From Siphonodentalium dalli (lineage: Eukaryota; Mollusca; Scaphopoda; Gadilida; Siphonodentaliidae): 64,000 nucleotides of DNA. This document shows, in pieces, positions 1-12,268 of the stretch. The notes beneath the pieces are model-generated. The model worked only from the letters and a program-made list of their open reading frames with translations, was not told the DNA's origin and did not search any database. The stretch spans positions 40,183,797 through 40,247,796 of the forward strand of contig CP136061.1 in the NCBI GenBank assembly GCA_032622095.1, read 5' to 3'. Made by a program: the position numbers and the translations under genes. Position 1 is the first letter of the stretch; the number at the start of each line of letters is the position of its first letter.

Positions 1-898
1 GGTATTTATCAACATATTGATCCAGGATTAACTTTGGAGCGTCGTGGGTAGGCTGTTCTGATTCCCTACCTCATCTCAATTTTGGCAGGTTTGAAATACT
101 CACATTTGTGAGTTCTTGGTTCATGACGTCATCGAGTTTTGCCTTACTTTGAGTGACATACATGTAACATATACCGGAGGTCTCCCGGTGCACACAGTCT
201 TAATCCACTTGTTAAAATGGGGTTTCCGTAGGCGTCCTCCTACAATCATGTTACCAGCATGGCTGTTATTTATCGTTTACGAAATTCAATTACCCATATC
301 AACGTCAGTTGTGCCGTTGGGGGCTGCATCATTGACCTTATTGCCATAGAAACTTGTGGCTTCATAGTCATCACCTCGTTTCGCCGCTACCGTGATTTAC
401 AGGCAAACATCAGGGCAATCCTGAATCGAGGTATCCACTTCATCAACATAATTTCACTGAACTGAACCGTTCTTTATTCCGAAGTCTATGTTCTGAACAC
501 ATCTTGCTCAACGTCGACCTGTTCGTTCTTGTCGGGTGGCAACTAAGTGTCATCCGTCTCGATCACGCTAAGTTGGCATCAGTTTTTAATCATGTTCAGT
601 TATAACTTTTCAGGGCTGTCCCTAGTCCAGCCTTTTTACATATGGTTTGTTGTATGTCTCCAGCTCTATTTGAAGAGACTAACCACACCATCCGGTATCT
701 GTGATAAAATGATATTCTCCATCTCGTGTACCTTTTAGGTCATACTCTTCAACAGGTTCTCGATGCTTGTCAAGTGATTCTACTTGTCCAGTTTAATTAT
801 AGCCACATGAAAATCACTAATAGTGAGTGTATTTGATGCATGTTTGATTAACCCCACCTCCAGATAAGTAGAGTGTTTATTGCTACGAAATCTGGTAG
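1..898. other. No gene recognised
   Basis: Only short open frames without recognisable protein character. It would be intron or downstream sequence if the F-box gene runs off the left edge. I looked on the minus strand for the next DUF4347-like exon and did not see one. Confidence 0.4.
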
Positions 899-940
899 AA
901 TCCTAATGGTATCTGGTTTGAATAAGTTGTTACGAAATAA

Positions 941-1290
941 AAATGAAAATTTGATTATCAAATTGTAGTTTTATGAGTAACAAAGACTTATTCAAACCAG
1001 ATACCAGCCCACCCTTCCTCTTCGCCGATTGTTATACTTTGTTATGAACTTAATATAACTCGGTGTTTTCACCATCGTTTGACGTTTTGACGCCAATTGA
1101 AGATGGGATGTCTCGTTTCCACGAGAGTTAGAATCTAAAAGTTTCGTTGCGCATGCGCATAACGAAAAAATGCTTCTATTTATATATATTGCGATTAAAG
1201 GGACACGCTGGATTGGAATCCTAATGGTATCTGGTTTGAATAAGTCTTTGTTACTCATAAAACTACAATTTGATAATCAAATTTTCATTT
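941..1290. repeat. Fold-back element with ~68-bp arms
   Basis: The arm at about 941-1008 (ending ACTTATTCAAACCAGATACC) is the inverted copy of about 1222-1290. A further direct copy of the GGTATCTGGTTTGAATAAG end sits at 908-926. The ~210-bp centre is unrelated and includes a CpG-containing GCATGCGCATAACG. Probably a MITE-type element. Confidence 0.8.
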
Positions 1291-1300
1291 GTCAATCGAT

Positions 1301-2190
1301 ATACAACAAAGAGTGGCTATTTGAAGAGTGGAGCTTAGTATAGAAATGTATTTGTTAACGTATGTACATCGTGTGTGCAATTGTCTGCAGTAAATGCCAA
1401 CTGCATAATAATGTTTATCTATTTGTTCCACGGTATTTATTATTGATATAAAAAGGTCCAATAGGAACATAACACCTTATAACGGATTTTTTTCCATGAT
1501 AACACAATTTATACACAGCATATTTTAATTGCAGATTAAAAACAACAATTATGTAAATTGGCAAACAGCACAGTTCGCGGTTGTTATGAAACAGTGGGGT
1601 TTACAAATTGATTGTTTTAGGAGATTATTAGAGAGCTGTGAGGGAATCTCGCAACATGTAATTCGTAGTTCTATGTTTACTGGTCATCACTGAGCGGGGA
1701 AACAACTTTTGAAATGTAACCATCGAGGATAACAAGTGATTTACGGCCCGCCAAGTGATGCACCCTCAGCCAATCAGAAGAGAGGAATGAGATGAATGAT
1801 AACAAGAAGATTTGTCTTCGGCTCGAGACTGGAACTTCACCTGAGTTCCTTCAAACAGTCGAAAGCAGGTGACAAATCTGCATGTTTCATGAAAGAAATG
1901 GTGACAACTATTTTGTTGTATACATACTTGCACCAATGTATCATTAAATCATATCTCATTTCTTTCAAATAAATCTAAAATATGCTAAATTTTGACAAAT
2001 TGTGGAAATGAATATTCATTTTAGGGTCATGTGAATCATATATTGCGTATTTTGCTACAGTGTTATGTGAGCTAATTTGGAGCCCCTGTTTGTATATCAA
2101 TTAGTTTAGTATAATGATTTGATTGACACAGCTTTCATTGCCAGAATTTTTTAGTTTGAAGGTTGTGAGATTAATTTTTAATTTGGGTTT
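1301..2190. other. AT-rich DNA, nothing recognised
   Basis: No open frame, repeat array or exon with good splice sites was recognised. Confidence 0.4.
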
Positions 2191-2194
2191 GGGG

Positions 2195-2790
2195 AGGTGG
2201 GAATGGTTACGATGATCGTTGTGGGAATCATAGCGAAGTTTGCGATGATTGCGGAGAAGGTTGTGATGATGATTGTGGGGAAGATTGCGATGATGATTGC
2301 TGAGAAGGTTGCAATTATTGTAGGGAACATTGTGGAGATGATAGCGAAGGTTGCGATGATGATTGCTGAGAAGATTGCAATTATTGTAGGGAACGTTGTG
2401 GAGATGATAGCGAAGGTTGCGATGATGATTGCAGAGAAGGTTGCAATTATTATGGGGAAGGTTGTGAAATATGATTTCAGAGATTATAGCGAAGGTTACA
2501 ATGATATTGCGAGGAAGGTTGCGATTATTGCGGGTAAGGTTGCGATAATTATTGCAGAGATCATAGAGGGTTGCTATTGCGGGGAAAGTTGCGATGATAA
2601 TTTCGGAGGTTGCAATCATGTGCTTACGGGAATCATGGACAAGGTTACAATGACTGTGAGGAAGGTTGCGATGATGATTGCGGGGAAGGTTTCAATAATG
2701 ATTGCGGGGATGGTTGCGATGATGATTGCAGGGAAGGTTGCAATGATGATTGCGGGAAGGGCAGTAGAGATGAACATTTTTATTTCAATC
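2195..2790. repeat. Degenerate GATGATTGCGG-type minisatellite
   Basis: Irregular repeats of GAAGGTTGCGATGATGATTG about 25-30 bp long with many variants. They create long open frames on both strands (2101-2619 minus, 2197-2817 plus), a by-product of a stop-free repeat rather than a gene. Confidence 0.85.
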
Positions 2791-2921
2791 TATGGTGTTG
2801 ATTTAAAAACAAATTGAAGCTAATTTTTATATTATTTTACAATAATAACAAATGGGAATAAAATAAAGTAACACCATTTAAGACTCATTTAGTATAATAA
2901 CATAAAAGAGCTAATACTTAC

Positions 2922-3037
2922 TGTGCGAGTCTCCCATCGAGAACCTTCTTCAGTTGGAATAGGAGGCTCTGAAGAGTTGTGCCCTCAAACTCATAGACAA
3001 TTGGAAGGACACCGAAACTCACCGCATCCAACACAAG
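2922..3037 (-). CDS. F-box gene exon: second part of a DUF4347-like module
   Basis: This 116-bp exon has an acceptor AATTTAAG before 3037 and donor CA|GTAAGT at 2921. It starts in phase 0 and leaves two bases. The product runs from LVLDAVSFGVLPIVYEFEG through LLFQLKKVLDGRLA: a hydrophobic strand followed by an amphipathic helix, as in alternating strand/helix folds. In DUF4347-like proteins such a segment is followed by another strand; that exon was not found at 1-2900 and is probably beyond the left edge. The acceptor is not ideal (pyrimidines are interrupted), but the join is in frame and makes protein sense. Confidence 0.82.
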
Positions 3038-3253
3038 CTTAAATTGGATCAAAAAAGTCAAGTCAAGTTATGAATGATGTTAATTTGAATTTCAATACCG
3101 TCTGACTTCATTCCTAATTCAGTGAATAAGTTATTTACTCTAAAGACTGAGACTTATAATTACAAACTAAACAATGTTACAAAATGTTTTTACGGGTAGC
3201 ACCTTCTATACTTTTACTCATTATCGAGTAGTTTTGTTAGAAAATATTCACCT

Positions 3254-3366
3254 ACAGTAATGCCCTAAATAATCGACTCCTCAACCACAGCAGAATTATG
3301 GGTAACTTTTCAGGATTTAGTCGGAAATATGGCTTGATGCCATCATCGGAAAGCTCTCACTTTAGT
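3254..3366. mobile_element. Half copy of fold-back MITE family C
   Basis: It starts ACAGTAATGCCCTAA and contains the ATTATGGGTAACTTTTCAGG arm, but lacks the inverted second arm. Its truncated end lies about 10-15 bp from the donor of the exon at 3380-3500. Fuller copies: 17136-17300, 27549-27843, 58302-58495 and 59428-59605. Confidence 0.8.
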
Positions 3367-3379
3367 TGATTTAACTCAC

Positions 3380-3500
3380 ATCTGCTCCTGGAACCCTTGA
3401 TGAGATGAATATTACTCGAGGGTTCGGAGTTGTTATCGTCGACGCTTTCTTAGCGAACCTCACAGTTGCTGGAAAATTCATCTCTCCAACATCATCTATT
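3380..3500 (-). CDS. F-box gene exon: first part of a DUF4347-like module
   Basis: This 121-bp exon has acceptor TGTTTACAG before 3500 and donor GAT|GTGAGT at 3379. One base completes the split codon, then 40 codons follow. It includes MNFPATVRFAKKAST and PRVIFISSRVPGAD. The strand-forming VIFISS followed by a GAD turn continues smoothly into the next exon (LVLDAVSFGVLPIVYEFEG). This pattern resembles DUF4347, a Rossmann-like domain of unknown function; the assignment is from memory and tentative. Confidence 0.82.
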
Positions 3501-3517
3501 CTGTAAACAGTTAAAAT

Positions 3518-4450
3518 ATATAGAGGATCTAAAACGAGTCCCCAGTTTACTCGTCCAGTAAATCTGATTTTGCTGAAGGCTCAGTCCAGATCTAATATAC
3601 TGGACTTATTTTGTAAATATTGCTATAAACAGGGGACGTCCAGGGATGAATAGTCGATTCTATTTGTTACTTGATCCAAAACCTTCATAAAACATACTTA
3701 AATCAATAAATGCGACGTGAAACTAACAGTGGCTTCTATAAGGCCTGTGATGACGCTTCACATAACTATGCATTGTTTGACTGCATAAAGAAATAGTCCC
3801 AGATAAATAAGACTCTCTGACCTATTTAACCCTTTACCCAACAAACCGGCCAAAACCGGCCAAATAAAGCTTCAACAGCCTAAAATATCTTCGGTCTGTC
3901 TCAATAGAACCATACAAATATGGATATCATTGGAACCGGCTCCTTGACCACATTGTGATAGTTACAGTTATGCCCTGTGCCAATGCATTCTCTTATATAT
4001 GCGAGTCGACCATAGGTCGCCTCGCATATATAAGAGAATGCATTGGCCTAAAAAAATCTTTTTTTTAACACTTTTTACCATTTTTTCTTACATTCTTTAA
4101 CAATTTTATAATTTTTAATGTGTTAAGCCAATGCATTCTCTTATATATGCGAGGCGACCTATGGTCGACTCGCATATATAAGAGAATGCATTGGCACAGG
4201 GCCGTTCTGTTGGGTAAAGGGTTAATGGCATATATTTAATGAAATATTTGTTCGAACTAAACCAACAATAGTCACAAACATCGATTAAGCACACGTAACA
4301 TATGGAATGTAAACAGACGACAAGCCGGAAGTCAAGGTCACGTATGTGCAACAATAATACATTTGGGTACACCTGTCACTATTTCCTGTTATACAATGCC
4401 CATGATAGAATGGATTTAATGAATGGAATAAGGGTCAGATCATGTAATAA
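3518..4450 (+). repeat. Dispersed repeat E, interrupted by MITE A
   Basis: The flanks 3518-3825 and 4226-4450 are homologous to a continuous segment at about 63400-63860. Shared blocks include AAAGAAATAGTCCCAGATAA, GGAAGTCAA, CACTATTTCCTGTTAT and GGAATAAGGG. The MITE at 3826-4225 is therefore a later insertion. Confidence 0.8.
3826..4225 (+). mobile_element. MITE family A, copy 1
   Basis: A 400-bp element bounded by TTAACCCTTTACCCAACA and its inverted copy. Inside are two long hairpins with CATATATAAG arms and a GTCGACCATAGGTCGCC or GGCGACCTATGGTCGAC loop region, separated by an AT-rich spacer. No coding capacity. The other copies are nearly identical in layout. Confidence 0.92.
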
Positions 4451-5199
4451 ATTTAAAGTGATGTGAAACGTAAATTGAACCTCACAATTGAGTTCCCTGC
4501 GTCATTCTGTGGGAAGAGTGAATAAAATAACTCAGATACACGAAATCCCCCATCCTGAAGTCAGTTTGTACACATTATACGGCCATTCGGCTAACTATTT
4601 CGATTTCATCAATCGTCCCGATTAATCTCGCCATAATAACACGAAGAAAAAAAAACGAATCGTTGTCTTGTGCAGTCACGGAAATACCCGAGCACTTCCG
4701 ACTCGATTGGGATTGAATCGGGTTTCGTTCTCACTTCTCAGAAATGGCTTCTAGGGAGGATGACCGTTCGCTGGAATAGCGTCACATCAGAATATTAAAG
4801 CGAAAAACTAATTGACATCGCAATCGGTAGTCAATTCGACAGCGAAGGAATAGAAAGGGAATTGTTGCGTGAAATCACAAACGGAAGAACATTGGCCGAG
4901 TTAGTGGCAAAGATTATAATCGAACAGTGATCGAGAGGTAATAATTCCAAAATGTTACTATTTATAGAAAATTGTAAGCGCATTGACCGAATTTTTACAT
5001 CAATCTGGCCGCAAGCACAGTACCGTGCAGAAAGAGTTGTCTTACTTTTGTAACTCAAAACTGTTTAATTACATTATACCTGTACAATAGTACAATAATT
5101 GATATTCAATATGCCAATACTGACCATTTGTTAGCTCATTGGCCATGAAATATTTTTAAGGGCAAATTCTGTTGTCAAGCTTTAGTCAGCTGCCTATTC
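4451..5199. other. No gene recognised
   Basis: Mixed AT-rich sequence with a few CpG sites. The short minus frame at 4831-5058 shows no family features or flanking splice sites. Confidence 0.4.
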
Positions 5200-7280
5200 A
5201 TTCTGATAGATGATAACTATAATGGAAGGCCTTTTTCACATGTATTAGCTAATTGCACTTTAGCATAAGTGAATTACACGTAAGCGTAATGTATTACAAT
5301 CAGCCTCAGGTGTAATGCACACATATAAAGCGTAATTCACTAATGCTTAACCGTATGATGTAGATAAAGATGTAATAGAATTATGACTAGTGTGCTTAAG
5401 CGTAATTGATTTAAGTGTGCTTAAGCGTAATTGATTTATGCTTAAGCGTAATTGATTCACGCTTAAGCTCACTGGTAATTCATTTTCATTGATAGATTAA
5501 TTACACTTAATCGTAAATGAATTATGCTTAAGCGATTATACGAGAAGCCGTTTTCACATTTATTCTGATTCTGCTTAATCGCAAATCATTTACGCTTATG
5601 TGTAAATCATTTCCACTTAAGAGCAAATCATTTATACTTAAATCCAAATCATATGCGCTTTAGCGGAAATAGTATGGGAGGCAAATATGTGTCTATCAAT
5701 TTATTTGCGCTTAAGCGCAAATACCTAACACTCCCTTACATCCATCTGATGTGAATGATTGAGTCCATCTCATATTATATTATCATGGGCCCATATATAT
5801 AGTACCGGTAGCAGCCCCGTAGACTGGAAAGTTGAAAAAAGAAATCCATATGCATATCAGCATCTCTGTCCCTGGTGTCCCAAGAATTGGTGCCTCACTC
5901 CCAGAGCTCATGTTTATTTTATTATCTCCTGCACAGATATATACCATTTCCATGGCCATAAATAGGGAATTAGGGGTTACTGGGGTTTGCTTCTCTCATA
6001 TGGTGTGCTCATTGACTTGAAGTAGGGGAAAAACCCCTATTTTCATAATATCAGCATCCCTGTCCCCAAGAATTTGTGTCTCCATCCCAGAGATATAGTA
6101 TATTTTATAAAAGAGACATATCCTACACAGATCTATATCATTTCCATTCCATGGTCATAAAACAGATCTTGGGGTTTCTGGGGGATTGTTTCCTTCATAT
6201 GGTGGGGCTATATCAACTTTAGTGATGTGTTTAGGCCTGTGCCATGTAAATTTAATTCAGGGGGGATCAATGCATATTGATTTTTATTTGCGCTTAAGCG
6301 CAAATATGATCTATTTGCTTAAGCGCAAATGATAGAGGTTATTTGCACTTAAGCGTAAATAAATAATAAATGTGAAAAGGGCCTCCCATAAAATAGATCA
6401 CATTTATGGCAATTTTATGCTAAAGCGCAAATATATTATTAGAGACATATTTTTTGCGCTTGAGCGCAATTAATTTACACTAATAAATAATATATTTGAA
6501 AAGGCTGTCTCCCATGCGATTCCCTCTAAACTCAAATTTACTCTGGCAATAAGACATCAATCAAACATCGGTTTAGACTCCCCCATATACTATGAGATGG
6601 ACTCAATTATTCAGACAGAGGAAATCAGTTGGAGTTCAAATAGGTATTTGCTTAAGCATTATTCATTTTAATTATGCTTAAGTGTAAATGAGTTCCGCGC
6701 TTAAGCGTAAATGAAGTACACTTAAACGTAATTCATATACACTCTCATTGAACTCCCCTCACGCTGAAATGGATGCAACCGCATTACTAATGCCAGTAAC
6801 CTACATCAGGTTATACCAATACACATGAGGTATATGGGGAGCCAAATTAACATTTAATAAATAATAGAGCTTAAGCGATATAATTGAGCTTAAGCGATAT
6901 AATAAGGGAAGATATAATTGCGATTAAGTTCAATAAGGAAATATCTAATTGCGCTTAGCAAAATAAGGAATATCTTATTGCACTTAAGCACAAAAAGGAA
7001 TATCATATTGCACTTAAGCGCAATAAGGAATCTCCGCAATAAGGAATATTCTTATTGCGCTTAAGCGCGATAAGAAATATTCTTATGCACTTAAGTGTAA
7101 TTAGAGATTCCTTCATTGGGGGGGGGCTTTAGCTCAATTATTTATTAAATGTTAATTTGGCTTCCTCCCATATAGGTGAGATAGCTGATGAACCCAATTA
7201 CACTTAAGCGTAATTCAAATGTATTACACTTATCGTAAGTTAATTATGCTTAAGCGTAAATAATTTACACTTAAGTGTAA
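5200..7280. repeat. CTTAAG-palindrome-rich region
   Basis: Dozens of variants of GCTTAAGC and TTACGCTTAAGCGTAA at irregular intervals, in long inverted-repeat context. For example, GAGTCCATCTCATA near 5760 and its inverse TATGAGATGGACTC near 6590, and GGGAGGC near 5673 with GCCTCCC near 6380. No coding sequence. Confidence 0.8.
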
Positions 7281-7281
7281 T

Positions 7282-8551
7282 TAGGCCTAAAAAAAAAATA
7301 CCTTTGTTTCCGCTAACAAGCTAAAAAAAATTAGGGTAGGTAGGTAGGCTTAACTTTTTTTATTTTGTTAACTTTTTTTTTTTCAGTATCTTTATAAATA
7401 ACTGTATAATACTTGTCAATAACCCAAACTATGCACTTCTTAGCCCCAATCAGGTTAACCCAGATGACAGAGGAACTAGAAACTCCAATTCAATCTTACA
7501 TATGCTTTAATATTTACATATATACTAGTCTATATACTAATATAGTCTTTGATAATCCTAATATTTCCCATATGACAACTGGAGTCAGTCCAGCACCACT
7601 GCACTATTCACATATTGGAGTGACTGTCTTGTACCGATCTCTTAAGGATGGCTTCACAACACCACCTTCTCCTCCGCATTCAGTGAAGGATCTAGGTATT
7701 TTTGGGGGACACCTGTTTTTGGGCAATGATATGCCGAAGGCATAACCTGAAGGCCTGAGCGGAGGAATGTTTGGGAAGGGTGACCCCCTGATGACGGTGG
7801 GAGTTCTCCCCCTGGAAATTGTTTTGAAATCCATTGCATTTAGAGCTAATCTAAGGCTCTTTGAGTCAGTATTTTGAATTTTACTGAGAGGTCAATTTGA
7901 TCAAGTTTCTCAAGCATAACTTTGGAACTTTTTATATATGTATGGATTGGAAATACTTATACCAGTAAGTTATTGTCAGATATCTTTTGGTTCAATGGAT
8001 TATGCTTATCCTGCTTGAAATGAGACTTGCCATTATCACTCTAATTCATAAATAGGCTATTTTATAAAATTCAAGTGAGACACATTATGACATACCGTAC
8101 ATAATATACTACAGAAATACTACATGTACGTGTAGTACAGAAACAATGTACATGTATTAAGGTAGTAATGACTATATATGGTACTAATCTCTATGTTAAT
8201 TTTTCATTTGGTATTATGAGATCCCAAAATTATTTGAAGTTTTCACAGATGAAAGCTAGATAAAGCCAAACATACTTTACAGTATGATTCCAACTGTTAA
8301 ACTTAAATCTTTTTGTAAACTTAAATTTCTTATGTCAATATATATATAAATATATAAATGTTTTGCATCTTGTTATGATATGAATTGGGACCTATTTTTA
8401 AAATAAAAAAAACTAAAAATTTAAATTATTTTTTATTTTTTTTTGGTCAATTTTTTTTTTTTGCGCAATGGCAATAAAAAGTTTAGGGTCGGGGGTTTAA
8501 AATAGTGTCGGTCGGGTTAGCGGAAACAAACGTATTTTTTTTTTAGGCCTT
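7282..8551. mobile_element. Non-autonomous element with terminal inverted repeats (~1.27 kb)
   Basis: The left end TAGGCCTAAAAAAAAAATAC followed by TTTGTTTCCGCTAAC is mirrored at the right end by GTTAGCGGAAACAAA and TTTTTTTTTTAGGCCTTA. Between them lie AT-rich DNA and a short GC-richer block (7600-7850), open on the minus strand but without a recognised domain. No transposase was seen. Confidence 0.7.
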
Positions 8552-9644
8552 AGCTACTATAAAGTGAATCTGGGATAAGGGGAGTACTCTAAATTGTTCT
8601 TTACACCAGCTGTTTCTACCAATTAAAAAGAATTCTCATTTATTTTGAAACTAATGAAAGACAACAGTATAATTTTTTACTGGTAATATTCATTATAAAC
8701 TTGTACAAATCTGAAGAAAAAAAAAATAATAATATTTAAGAAATTTAGATTTCACTCTCTTACAGCAGCGACCACTATGACAGGAAGACCAATCGATCTA
8801 GTTCAGCCCGATTGGGCTATTATAATAATTTATAGATCGATCGGTGGTTCACTTTCTGCATTTCAAATATTGCTAATAATTTCCATTTACAGAAGTCAAT
8901 AATGCCATTGCAGATAACTTCATCTTAAATTCGACCAAATATGTTGACGTTTGATAAGAAATGCAGGAATTCCCCGATTTGTTTATTTTCAATCGATGAG
9001 AAGCATGACCACCTGGATCAGTTCGGAGGTGTGCCAATCGTATTTTGCATGCTGTGAATACCCATTCACGCCTAAATTTGCAAACAATCCATATATAACA
9101 TATACACAGTGTGTACACTTTGTTAGTTGCCAATTAATTCTCGATATTTCAATTAGAAAACATGAGATATCGATGCAAAAATCAAGACATTATCTAGTTT
9201 GTGTTTTGTTGAATCTACTTTCGGTTATCGACATGCCGGCTATTGTTTTGGCTGTTCTGTCAACCGTGCGTGCCAGCCGATCGTCGTTTTTCGGGCGTTT
9301 CCGATTTCTTCCGAATATAATTCCATGACCTCCACGCGATGATTCGCGCCGAAAATGTGGTTGTATCTGAGAAGATTTGTTACTCTGACCGCAGTTTTCA
9401 ACAATTTAATACGAGGCGAATACCGCATCAATAATATGCAACCTTGGGTTTTTATTTCTAGTTTTTTATTACCTTTCTTATGGTATATCGGATACATTTC
9501 TGTCTGACATGAAATATATACCCACCGGGAGTGAAGCTAATGACTTTAAATAATGAATATTTTACAGTTGAACAGATATTACGGAGATTCAAAAACATGT
9601 GATTCTGATTGATTACGCATTGCCTAATGCAACAATTGCCAGAA
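8552..9644. other. No gene recognised
   Basis: There is a small hairpin around GATCGATC near 8795-8845. The overlapping frames at 8951-9328 (+) and 9240-9497 (-) have no recognisable domain or supporting splice sites. Confidence 0.4.
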
Positions 9645-9645
9645 C

Positions 9646-10462
9646 AGAACTAGAGGTGTGACTGTCCCAATGGGACTACGGATACCCCCCTGTTTTTAAA
9701 ATTCTAAGATGTTTCACATGTCAGTAAACATTTAGTTAAAATAATAAAATAACAGTTCCCATTGCAGGTGTACAACCATAACCCTAATCTTAAACCTATT
9801 GACCGAAAAATGTAGGAATAAAAGCTTGGACAAAATTATGTATGTTGCGAAAAAAATTCTAAGTTGTAAAAGGGGAATAACTCCACCAAAAAATGTCGGA
9901 CAGACGTCATAATCGCAGGTGCACAGGTTCCCATGGTACTAAATATCAGTGCCAAGATTAAAAAACATTGACCGAAAAATGTAGGAATAAAAGCTCGGAC
10001 AAAATTATGAATGTTGCAAAAAAAGTTTCTAAATAAAAAAGGGGGATAACTCCACCAAAAAATGTCGGACAGACGTCATAATCGCAAGTGCACAAGTTCC
10101 CATGGTACTAAATATCTGTGCCACGTTTTTAAAAAATTGACTGAAAAATGTAGGAATAAAAGCTCGGACAAAAGTATACATGTTGTGAAAATTTTCTAAG
10201 TCGAAAAAGGGGGGATAACTCCACTAAAAAAAGTCCAACAGACGTCATAATAGCAGGTGCACAGGTTCCCATGGTGGTTGATGTCTGTGCCAAGTTTCAC
10301 GGAAATTGATAAAAAAACGACTGAGAAAAACTCCGGACAAATTTGTGTCCACGGACGGACGACCCCGACAGACGACGCCGACGGACGGACGCCGACGGAC
10401 GGACGGACGGACGAGCTGACTCCAGTATACCCCCCCTAACTTCGTTGCGGGGGGTATAATTA
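9646..10462 (+). mobile_element. GGAC-tailed dispersed repeat, unit 1
   Basis: It starts after AACTAGAG with TGACTGTCCCAATGGGACTA. It holds tandem ~180-bp modules (AATGTAGGAATAAAAGCT, GGATAACTCCACCAAAAAA, CAGACGTCATAATCGCAGGT), then a GACGGACGGAC run, and ends in a strong hairpin of C and G runs (GTATACCCCCC...GGGGGGTATAAT). AACTAGAG recurs at the junction with unit 2. Confidence 0.8.
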
Positions 10463-11656
10463 ACTAGAGATGCATGGGCCTGTCCCAAATGGGACTGAGG
10501 TATACCCCCCGTATTCAACATGTTATTTGAATGTAGTAGCCATTATTGTATATTGAACAATGAAATTATGTGACCAGGTAACCCTAAATCCCCTAAGCCC
10601 TAACACTAATCTTGAACCTCTTGACCCTTAATCCTAATCCTAAAACCTATTGACTGAAAAATGTAGGAATAAAAGCTTGGACAAAATTATGCATTTTGAG
10701 AAGATTTTCTAACTTGAAAAATGGGGCTAACTCCACAAAAGAAATTCGGACAGACCTCATAATCGCAGGTGCACAGGTTCCCATGGTACTAATTATCTGT
10801 GCCAAGTTTCAAAACAATTGTCCAGAAAATGTAGGAATAAAAGCTGGGACAAAATTATGCATCTTGCAAAAACAATTTTAAGTCGAAAAAGGAGGATAAC
10901 TCCACCAAAAAATGTCGGACAGACGTCAAAATCGCAGGTGCACATGTTCCCATGGTACTAATTATATACAGGTTCCTATGGTAATAATTATATGTGCCGA
11001 GTTTCAAAACAATTGTCCAGAAAATGTAGGAATAAAAGCTGGGACAAAATTATGCATCTTGCAAAAACAATTTTAAGTCGAAAAAGGAGGATAACTCCAC
11101 CAACAAATGTCGGACAGACGTCAAAATCGCAGGTGCACATGTTCCCATGGTACTAATTATATACAGGTTCCTATGGTAATAATTATATGTGCCGAGTTTC
11201 AAAACAATTGTCCAGAAAATGTAGGAATAAAAGCTTGGACAAAATTATGCATCTTGCAAAAACAATTTTAAGTCGAAAAAGGAGGATAACTCCACCAAAA
11301 AATGTCGGACAGACGTCAAAATCGCAGGTGCACATGTTCCCATGGTACTAAATATCTGTGCCAAGATTAAAAAAAAATTGACCTAAAAATGTAGGATAAA
11401 AGCTCAGACAAAATTATACATGTTGCGAAAAAAATTCTAAGTCGAAAAAGGGGATAACTCCACCAAAAAAAATCCGACAGACGTCATAATCACAGGTGTA
11501 CAGGTTCCCCATGGTGGTTGATGTCTGTGCCAAGATTCACGGAAATTGATCCAAAAAACGACTGAGAAAAACTCCGGACAAAATTGTGTCCACGGACAGA
11601 CAGACGGACAAGCTGATTCCAGTATACCCCCCACAACTCGTTGCGGGGGGTATAAT
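10463..11656 (+). mobile_element. GGAC-tailed dispersed repeat, unit 2
   Basis: Same architecture as the preceding unit: a TGTCCCAAATGGGACTGAGG start, four or so ~180-bp internal modules (two nearly identical at about 10955-11290), a GGACAGACAGACGG tract and a terminal GTATACCCCCC / GGGGGGTATAAT hairpin. Open frames here are repeat shadows. Confidence 0.8.
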
Positions 11657-11792
11657 CATGTGTTTTAACAGTCTGTGTAAACATACACTCAGAGTCATAC
11701 TAATATACTGAGTCATTCGTAGTCTTGGTGAAATGTCATTTCCTCGAATCAGGCAGACTTCCACCAAATTATGTTACCTTCTATCATAGGGC

Positions 11793-12110
11793 TACTAATG
11801 CTGAAGGGGTCACTCTCACCAAAAAAAGTACTGAAGGGTACACAGGGTTTGTGATCGGGAATAATGTAGTTACTTTAACTGTGTTCCTGAAAGTCTGGTG
11901 CCCACTAGTTGTTCGTTTTCAGTTCATTTTAGTTTCCCTTGGAACATATACAATTATTCTCCAACAGAAATCATGGCAGATATGAAAACTCAAAGTAATT
12001 TAGAATGGGATTTCAAAACATGTGTACTATTCAGCACATTTTCAAAACCTGTGTAACCTTCAGCACTTTTTTTGGTGAGAGTGACCCCTTCACCGCTACT
12101 AAAAGTGAGT
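11793..12110. mobile_element. Fold-back element with ~45-bp arms
   Basis: The left arm near 11800-11850 (AAGGGGTCACTCTCACCAAA, AAAAGTACTGAAGG) is inverted at 12050-12105 (TTTGGTGAGAGTGACCCCTT). It lies in the F-box gene intron, about 160 bp before the exon at 12269-12393. Confidence 0.8.
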
Positions 12111-12268
12111 TCTGATTGGTGCTAGTGATGCGGCATACCGTGGTTCGGGAAATAGAAAGTCTACGATAATGAATGATATGAAATGTTTTTATACCTAACT
12201 GGTCAGGGGTTTAGCAAGCAGAATTTGCTTTCTCCAAATATTTTAGTAATTATACATAACATGCGAAC

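Noticed and set aside
2101-2817. 172- and 206-codon frames on opposite strands
   Set aside because: Degenerate GATGATTGCGG repeat; both strands open for the same reason, with no domain.
7413-7839. Overlapping open frames on both strands near 7.4-7.8 kb
   Set aside because: They lie in the GC-richer core of a 1.27-kb inverted-repeat-bounded element and show no transposase motif.
8951-9328. 125-codon plus-strand frame
   Set aside because: Composition and lack of recognisable motifs look random; an overlapping minus frame is comparable.
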